From: Trichomonas vaginalis G3
Taxonomy: Eukaryota > Parabasalia > Trichomonadida > Trichomonadidae
Assembly: GCF_026262505.1 (NCBI RefSeq)
Contig: NC_067204.1
Location: forward strand, 7,721,797 to 7,785,796
Direction of reading: 5' to 3'
Length of the DNA: 64,000 nucleotides
Made by a program: the position numbers and the translations under genes. The notes under the pieces were generated by a model that worked only from the letters and a program-made list of their open reading frames with translations, was not told the DNA's origin and did no database searches. Below, piece after piece: positions 60,392 to 64,000 of the stretch (its first letter is position 1; each line of letters starts with the position of its first letter).

Positions 60392-60469
60392 ATGAACCAT
60401 TTATTTTTCAAGCTTGACTTCAGATGGCTCAGGTAGCTCTATAAGGTCAATTGTCTTGTCAAATCCTTC

Positions 60470-60720
60470 TGGCATTCCGAGTCCTTCCTTCCGACAGGAA
60501 AAAAATTTCCCGACAACTGGAAAAAAATTTCCTTCCGACAGGAAAAATTTTCCTGTTGTTCGTCCGTAAACCATTCAAATTTTCGAAAATTGAGAACTTT
60601 TTGGTCGAACTTCAGAAAAAGTTTTTCCTTCCGACAGAAAAAGTTTTTCCTTCCGACAGAAAAAGTTTTTCCTTCCGACAGAAAAAGTTCTTCCTTCCGA
60701 CAGGACACAAACGAATGTCC
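60470..60720. repeat. TTCCTTCCGACAG minisatellite and variants
   Basis: Short units TTCCTTCCGACAGAAAAAGT repeat about five times near 60,625-60,705, with looser copies (CCGACAGGAAAAA) from about 60,485. AT-rich sequence separates two sub-blocks. Confidence 0.85.
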
Positions 60721-60807
60721 GACGTACCACCAACCGAGTCCATTCCAAAGCCAGAAGAACCGAAAGCTGCAGCACCACAACAGACTAAGACTAAACACTT
60801 ACATTTT

Positions 60808-61683
60808 TCAAGCTTGACTTTTTACAATTTGAACTTTGTTTGCGTAGATATGAATTCTGAAAGAAGTATGAGGGTCTTGTATGACTTTGTACTTCTCCCA
60901 TAGTTCATGTCTGTCAAACTTACCTGCCATGGACTCTTTCATAAGTTCCATGAAATCGTCTTCGGACAATCCGGGGAAAAGTATAATATCAGTAAGTATT
61001 CTCTTTACATCCTTACTTAAACTCTTGGCTGTCTGTACACAAATGACAACTGAAATGTTAAAGTGTCTGAGCTTCTTAAGAATTCGACACATGTCTTGTT
61101 CTCTATTCTTTAACAAAGGATGAGAAGCAAAGTCATCTAAGATAAGAAGACATCTATGAGGGTACGTTTTCCAATCGTAAGATTGCAATTTCTTCGAAAT
61201 GTATTCTATCTCTTTCTGTTTGTTTCTGAAGTGTTTCTTCTCTAATATTCTCTGCATTTCCTCATTTGGGTCTTTAAACTTCGAATTGACATACTCATTT
61301 ATAGCATTATACTTCAAAACTCTTCTTTGGTACTTCTTTATCCAATCTAACAACTCAGAGTCTTTTATACATACTAACTTAGACTTCTTTATAATATCTT
61401 TGAACGAATTGACGGTTTGGTCAAATTGACCCGAAGTACTACAAATGACAACTAACTCATAGAATGGGTTCTTCTCATCTAGTTCTTGTTGTTGTGCAGC
61501 CATTTTAAGATAAGTGAAAGTCTTACCCGACCCAGGTGGTGCAATTAGACCTGTTATACCATTCTGAGCAAATAAGAACTTGTCATGTATAGGCTTTATC
61601 TGAGCATTTTCTAACTTCCTCTTGTTCTTGTTTAAAACATTCTCAAATTTCTTGTCAATGTCAGCAAACTTTTTTTCTAACAT
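60808..61683 (-). CDS. A32-type genome-packaging ATPase
   Basis: Likely starts at ATG 61683 (MLEKKFADIDKKFENVLNKN), 36 bp from the divergent gene at 61720; the longer open frame beyond lacks the upstream motif. FtsK/HerA-superfamily ATPase that pumps DNA into particles: Walker A GLIAPPGSGKTFTYLK at about residues 45-60, Walker B CLLILDDFASHPLLKN and a sensor-like SVVICVQTAKSLSK. The 291-residue length fits A32-like ATPases of Polintons and large DNA viruses. All key residues are present and the frame is intact. Confidence 0.85.
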   Translation of the reverse strand: MLEKKFADIDKKFENVLNKNKRKLENAQIKPIHDKFLFAQNGITGLIAPPGSGKTFTYLKMAAQQQELDEKNPFYELVVICSTSGQFDQTVNSFKDIIKKSKLVCIKDSELLDWIKKYQRRVLKYNAINEYVNSKFKDPNEEMQRILEKKHFRNKQKEIEYISKKLQSYDWKTYPHRCLLILDDFASHPLLKNREQDMCRILKKLRHFNISVVICVQTAKSLSKDVKRILTDIILFPGLSEDDFMELMKESMAGKFDRHELWEKYKVIQDPHTSFRIHIYANKVQIVKSQA

Positions 61684-61719
61684 ATTTTTAGAAAAATTAA
61701 AATTTTTATCTTTTAGAAA
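61684..61719. promoter_or_regulatory. divergent promoter of ATPase and 61720 gene
   Basis: Only 36 bp: TTTTTATCTTTTAGAAA faces the plus-strand ATG and TAATTTTTCTAAAAAT faces the minus-strand ATG. The TTTTTATCT motif matches those before the genes at 6112, 6891 and 48276. Confidence 0.6.
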
Positions 61720-62139
61720 ATGTCTAGCGATTTCGCTATCTATATTCGAGACAAGCTTTTCGACAGCAAAACATCTGTAGACCATAAAATCTTACATAGT
61801 GTAAACAAGAAAGGTGAATTTGTTCTAAAGTTCTGTTTCTGGGAATATGACAAGAACCATAAAACATTAAGCAGAGAAGTCTTAAAATTTGTCAATGACA
61901 GACTTGTTGACAGAGATGACGCCTCTTGGAGAGATGAAGTCCAACAAAACTTCTTAGAATGCAAAGAAGACACATGCACTGTTCTTGAAGATGAAATAGA
62001 AAACAGAATAGAAGAGCTATTAAAGGACAAAGAACTTTTACATAAATATGGTTCTGAGAAGTTTGACATAACTCCACCAGAAAAGAAGAAGAGAGAAAAG
62101 AAAAGAAAAGAAAGTAGAAGAAGAGAAGAAAGAACCTGA
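61720..62139 (+). CDS. unknown lysine-rich Maverick protein
   Basis: 139 codons: MSSDFAIYIRDKLFDSKTSV, HSVNKKGEFVLKFCFWEYDK, then acidic helices (CTVLEDEIENRIEELLKDKE) and a very basic end (PEKKKREKKRKESRRREER). Divergent from the packaging ATPase. Probably binds nucleic acid or the ATPase; family not recognised. The basic end is low-complexity and the exact C-terminus is uncertain. Confidence 0.5.
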   Translation: MSSDFAIYIRDKLFDSKTSVDHKILHSVNKKGEFVLKFCFWEYDKNHKTLSREVLKFVNDRLVDRDDASWRDEVQQNFLECKEDTCTVLEDEIENRIEELLKDKELLHKYGSEKFDITPPEKKKREKKRKESRRREERT

Positions 62140-62189
62140 ACCAGTTCCAGAGAAGAAGAAATTTGACATGTAAAAATAAAATTTTATTT

Positions 62190-62609
62190 TTAGAACATTT
62201 CTGGGTCAATGTCAATGTTCTCTTCCTCTTTAGGAGTAAACACTGGCTTAGACTCTAAAATCTTTTTACCCAATTTACCTTGAACTTCTACAACTTTAGA
62301 CTCATAATATTCATAGTCGTCTGCTTTCTTTGGTTCATAAGGTATAACAAGTTTGTATGCTTTGCCTTCTTTAAGGTTTGAAAACCTTCTGTCAAAACTT
62401 TCTTTGACTGCTAACAAACCTTCTATGTCTAAGTCTTCAAATTTCGCACCATTTTTAGTCACAATAGCAAACTTAACTGGTTCGATGTTCCAAACTTTGC
62501 TGAATGAAGACTTTTCAAAATGGTAGAAGTAAACATTCAAATATGTGAATGGGTCTAGTTCTTCTTTAAGTCCTGACATGTACTTGTTTACTGAGATGAA
62601 TTTTGCCAT
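62190..62609 (-). CDS. unknown 139-aa Maverick protein
   Basis: ATG 62609 (MAKFISVNKYMSGLKEELDP) is chosen because it lies behind TTTTTTTTATCCGATAG; the open frame extends further up without that motif. Globular, mixed charge: FTYLNVYFYHFEKSSFSKVW, FAIVTKNGAKFEDLDIEGLL, YKLVIPYEPKKADDYEYYES. The acidic end is ENIDIDPEMF. Adjacent to the SF3 helicase on the same strand, so it may be a single-strand-binding or replication partner; this is position-based inference. Confidence 0.5.
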   Translation of the reverse strand: MAKFISVNKYMSGLKEELDPFTYLNVYFYHFEKSSFSKVWNIEPVKFAIVTKNGAKFEDLDIEGLLAVKESFDRRFSNLKEGKAYKLVIPYEPKKADDYEYYESKVVEVQGKLGKKILESKPVFTPKEEENIDIDPEMF

Positions 62610-62646
62610 CTTTTCTATCGGATAAAAAAAAATATTTTTTTTAAAT

Positions 62647-63882
62647 TTACTCAGAAAAATTTTTCTTTGTATATACACCATTCTGAACATCTAAAAGACT
62701 TTTGACATTTGCCAAGAATGTTCGTTTAGACGCTGTCATATAACCATATTCTTGACAATATTGTTTATACGAATCGTACAATGACCTTTCATCTAATGAC
62801 ACAAAGTCAGTTTCATCTATGAACAGTTCATATACACTCTTGTTTGCTTCTAACAATGTTTGTCTCTCTTCGGTATGTGGAATTTGTCTTGGATTGAACT
62901 TTGAAATATCTAATGTCATAAAATATGAGAACAAGTGGTTGTAAAAGTCAGATGTCAAAGTTTCTGACAAAGCGTCAAAATATTCTGTATCTTGCATATG
63001 AGCTTCTGACGTTCTGACAACTACATATCTTCTGTCAGAACTTTCTAACTTCATCGGAACAGCATTGTTTGAAACCATAACGAAGTTTGCAACATTTTCA
63101 CAAACTCTTTGGTCTTTATATTTTCTTTCAACAACTCCAACTTTGTCTGTTATAAGACTCTTCAAAGCATCTGAGTTCAAAACTTTTGTTGTATCTATAC
63201 TTTGAAGTTCGTTACATACTATAAGTTTCATATTCTCTATTGAAGAGTTAAATTTACCGCAGATGTTTTCTAAGTTTGTCATATTAGGGTTCGAATAGCC
63301 CTCTAACAGTTTGCATAAGATATCTGTAAAGAATGTGTTCTTACCTGTTCCTTGTTTTCCAATTATAATGAGAGCAGTTTCATTTTTAGCACTTGGATGT
63401 TGTAAGATGTTTGCAAACCAACATAAGATATACTCATAGACTCTTTCGTTTCCATTGCATATAATTTCTTTGACATGGTCTAACCAAGCTTCTATAATAT
63501 TTTCTTTCCATTCTACTTGTTCGTATTTATATCCAGTGAAGATAGAATAGAAGTTTGGAGAAGGTGTATAAAACTTTATACCACGAACTGAAAAATCTTC
63601 TAACTTTGACAATAAGATATCCCAAGCATCTAACATCTTCATGCCAACTTGTACGACTTTTATTTTCTTAAGTTTCTGTCTACATTCTTGTTCTGAAACT
63701 ATTGTTGCTCTTGGTTTGTTAAAGACAACATCCCATTCTTTCATAACATAACATTCTGGGGCAGAGTCGACATAAATGACTAAACGTTTCAAATTCTCGA
63801 CTGCTTTGTTATAGTCTCGAAATGGACACATATTTCTGAATGTTTGGAAGTCATAAAAATCTGAAACATCTATTCTGTACAT
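62647..63882 (-). CDS. superfamily 3 helicase (D5-like)
   Basis: 411-residue replicative helicase. Walker A IIIGKQGTGKNTFFTDIL at about residues 172-189; Walker B-like MKLIVCNELQSID at about 218-230; motif C NFVMVSNNAVPMKLESSDRR at about 265-284, with the arginine finger-type ending. No primase motif is seen in the N-terminal 130 residues, so this is the helicase only or the primase has diverged. ATG behind AAATATTTTTTTTATTTTTA. Intact, and typical of virophage and Polinton-like replication modules. Confidence 0.88.
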   Translation of the reverse strand: MYRIDVSDFYDFQTFRNMCPFRDYNKAVENLKRLVIYVDSAPECYVMKEWDVVFNKPRATIVSEQECRQKLKKIKVVQVGMKMLDAWDILLSKLEDFSVRGIKFYTPSPNFYSIFTGYKYEQVEWKENIIEAWLDHVKEIICNGNERVYEYILCWFANILQHPSAKNETALIIIGKQGTGKNTFFTDILCKLLEGYSNPNMTNLENICGKFNSSIENMKLIVCNELQSIDTTKVLNSDALKSLITDKVGVVERKYKDQRVCENVANFVMVSNNAVPMKLESSDRRYVVVRTSEAHMQDTEYFDALSETLTSDFYNHLFSYFMTLDISKFNPRQIPHTEERQTLLEANKSVYELFIDETDFVSLDERSLYDSYKQYCQEYGYMTASKRTFLANVKSLLDVQNGVYTKKNFSE

Positions 63883-63910
63883 TTTTATAAAAATAAAAAA
63901 AATATTTTTT

Positions 63911-64000
63911 TTATTCTTGAGCTATTTGTTGTTGAAGTTGTTCTTGAGCTATTTGTTGTTGAAGTTGTTCTTGTAATACAATACTTTCACCAGTTGCATC
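63911..64000 (-). CDS. partial glutamine-rich gene at window edge
   Basis: Open on the minus strand from the window edge to TAA at 63911. Last residues DATGESIVLQEQLQQQIAQE followed by another LQQQIAQE unit. The start lies outside the window, so only the repeat-rich C-terminus (about 29 residues) is visible. Confidence 0.5.
   Translation of the reverse strand, partial: DATGESIVLQEQLQQQIAQEQLQQQIAQE

Larger units (their letters stand above)
47035..64000. mobile_element. Maverick/Polinton 2, right end outside window
   Basis: Virus-like element, left end only approximate. Parts from left: adenine methyltransferase region, small membrane and glycine-rich proteins, a minor-capsid-like region, a tail-fibre-like region, a retroviral-type integrase, several capsid-associated small proteins, a family B DNA polymerase region, a minor capsid gene, an unknown gene, KilA-N and T5orf172 genes, an A32-type packaging ATPase, and an SF3 helicase. 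No major capsid gene or protease is seen in the window. The left half is broken (about fifteen breaks). From about 55,500 rightward most genes are fully open, so the element is either young or a composite of an older and a younger part. Confidence 0.85.

Overview
The window looks like a repeat-rich chromosome segment of a parabasalid protist, most likely Trichomonas vaginalis or a close relative. The evidence is an AT-rich genome with apparently intron-free host genes, a BspA-type leucine-rich repeat gene, a DUF3447-type ankyrin gene, and a start codon set right on a TCA-type initiator. There is also a heavy load of Maverick/Polinton, MULE and hAT DNA. Species is inferred from gene families only; no database search was possible.

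Layout. (1) 1-9927: right-hand part of a Maverick/Polinton (Maverick 1), cut by the window edge, with a KilA-N gene, a family B DNA polymerase region, a penton-like minor capsid gene, a major-capsid region and small genes. It ends inside a MULE transposase (MULE A, 9928-11804). (2) 11805-15261: an ankyrin-repeat gene wrecked by MULE A, by a short MULE B (12645-13962, 10-bp target duplication) and by two blocks of a 37-bp minisatellite. (3) 15262-30970: the host-gene island: tRNase Z, a PPP-family phosphatase, a long coiled-coil protein, a ubiquitin-like/proline-rich protein and a broken BspA gene. A 1.26-kb palindromic element sits between the phosphatase and the coiled-coil gene. (4) 30975-45433: a partial copy of the 3' part of the ubiquitin-like gene plus the BspA end, split by a nest of transposons. 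A hAT element (31143-44776) was entered by an integrase-type (Ginger-like) element (34158-42902). That element was itself entered by a MULE (36614-39978) and by a second copy of the palindromic element (40438-41693). Target duplications of 8, 5, 11 and 4 bp can be read. (5) 45434-47030: direct repeats, a MULE-like end and GC-rich repeats. (6) About 47035-64000: most of a second Maverick/Polinton (Maverick 2), right end outside the window. It carries an adenine methyltransferase region, a tail-fibre-like region, an integrase, capsid-associated small proteins, a PolB region, minor capsid genes, KilA-N/T5orf172 genes, an A32-type packaging ATPase and an SF3 helicase.

How the parts work together. 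The Maverick genes form a virus-like set: replication (PolB, SF3 helicase), integration (integrase), packaging (ATPase) and capsid (major and minor capsid). Many share a TTTTTATCY-type upstream motif unlike the host initiator, and many are separated by GAGGTGA/TCACCTC inverted repeats. Both Mavericks are broken in several genes, though many other genes are open, so they look fairly young. The host genes are ordinary housekeeping or surface-protein genes with short AT-rich spacers.

Main points of interest: the readable order of nested insertions; arrays of consecutive perfect hairpins inside several transposon families; a phage tail-tip-like domain in a eukaryotic Maverick; GC-rich mini-palindromes inserted in frame in a Maverick gene; and a shared AAAAGTGACA motif near the ends of unrelated transposons.
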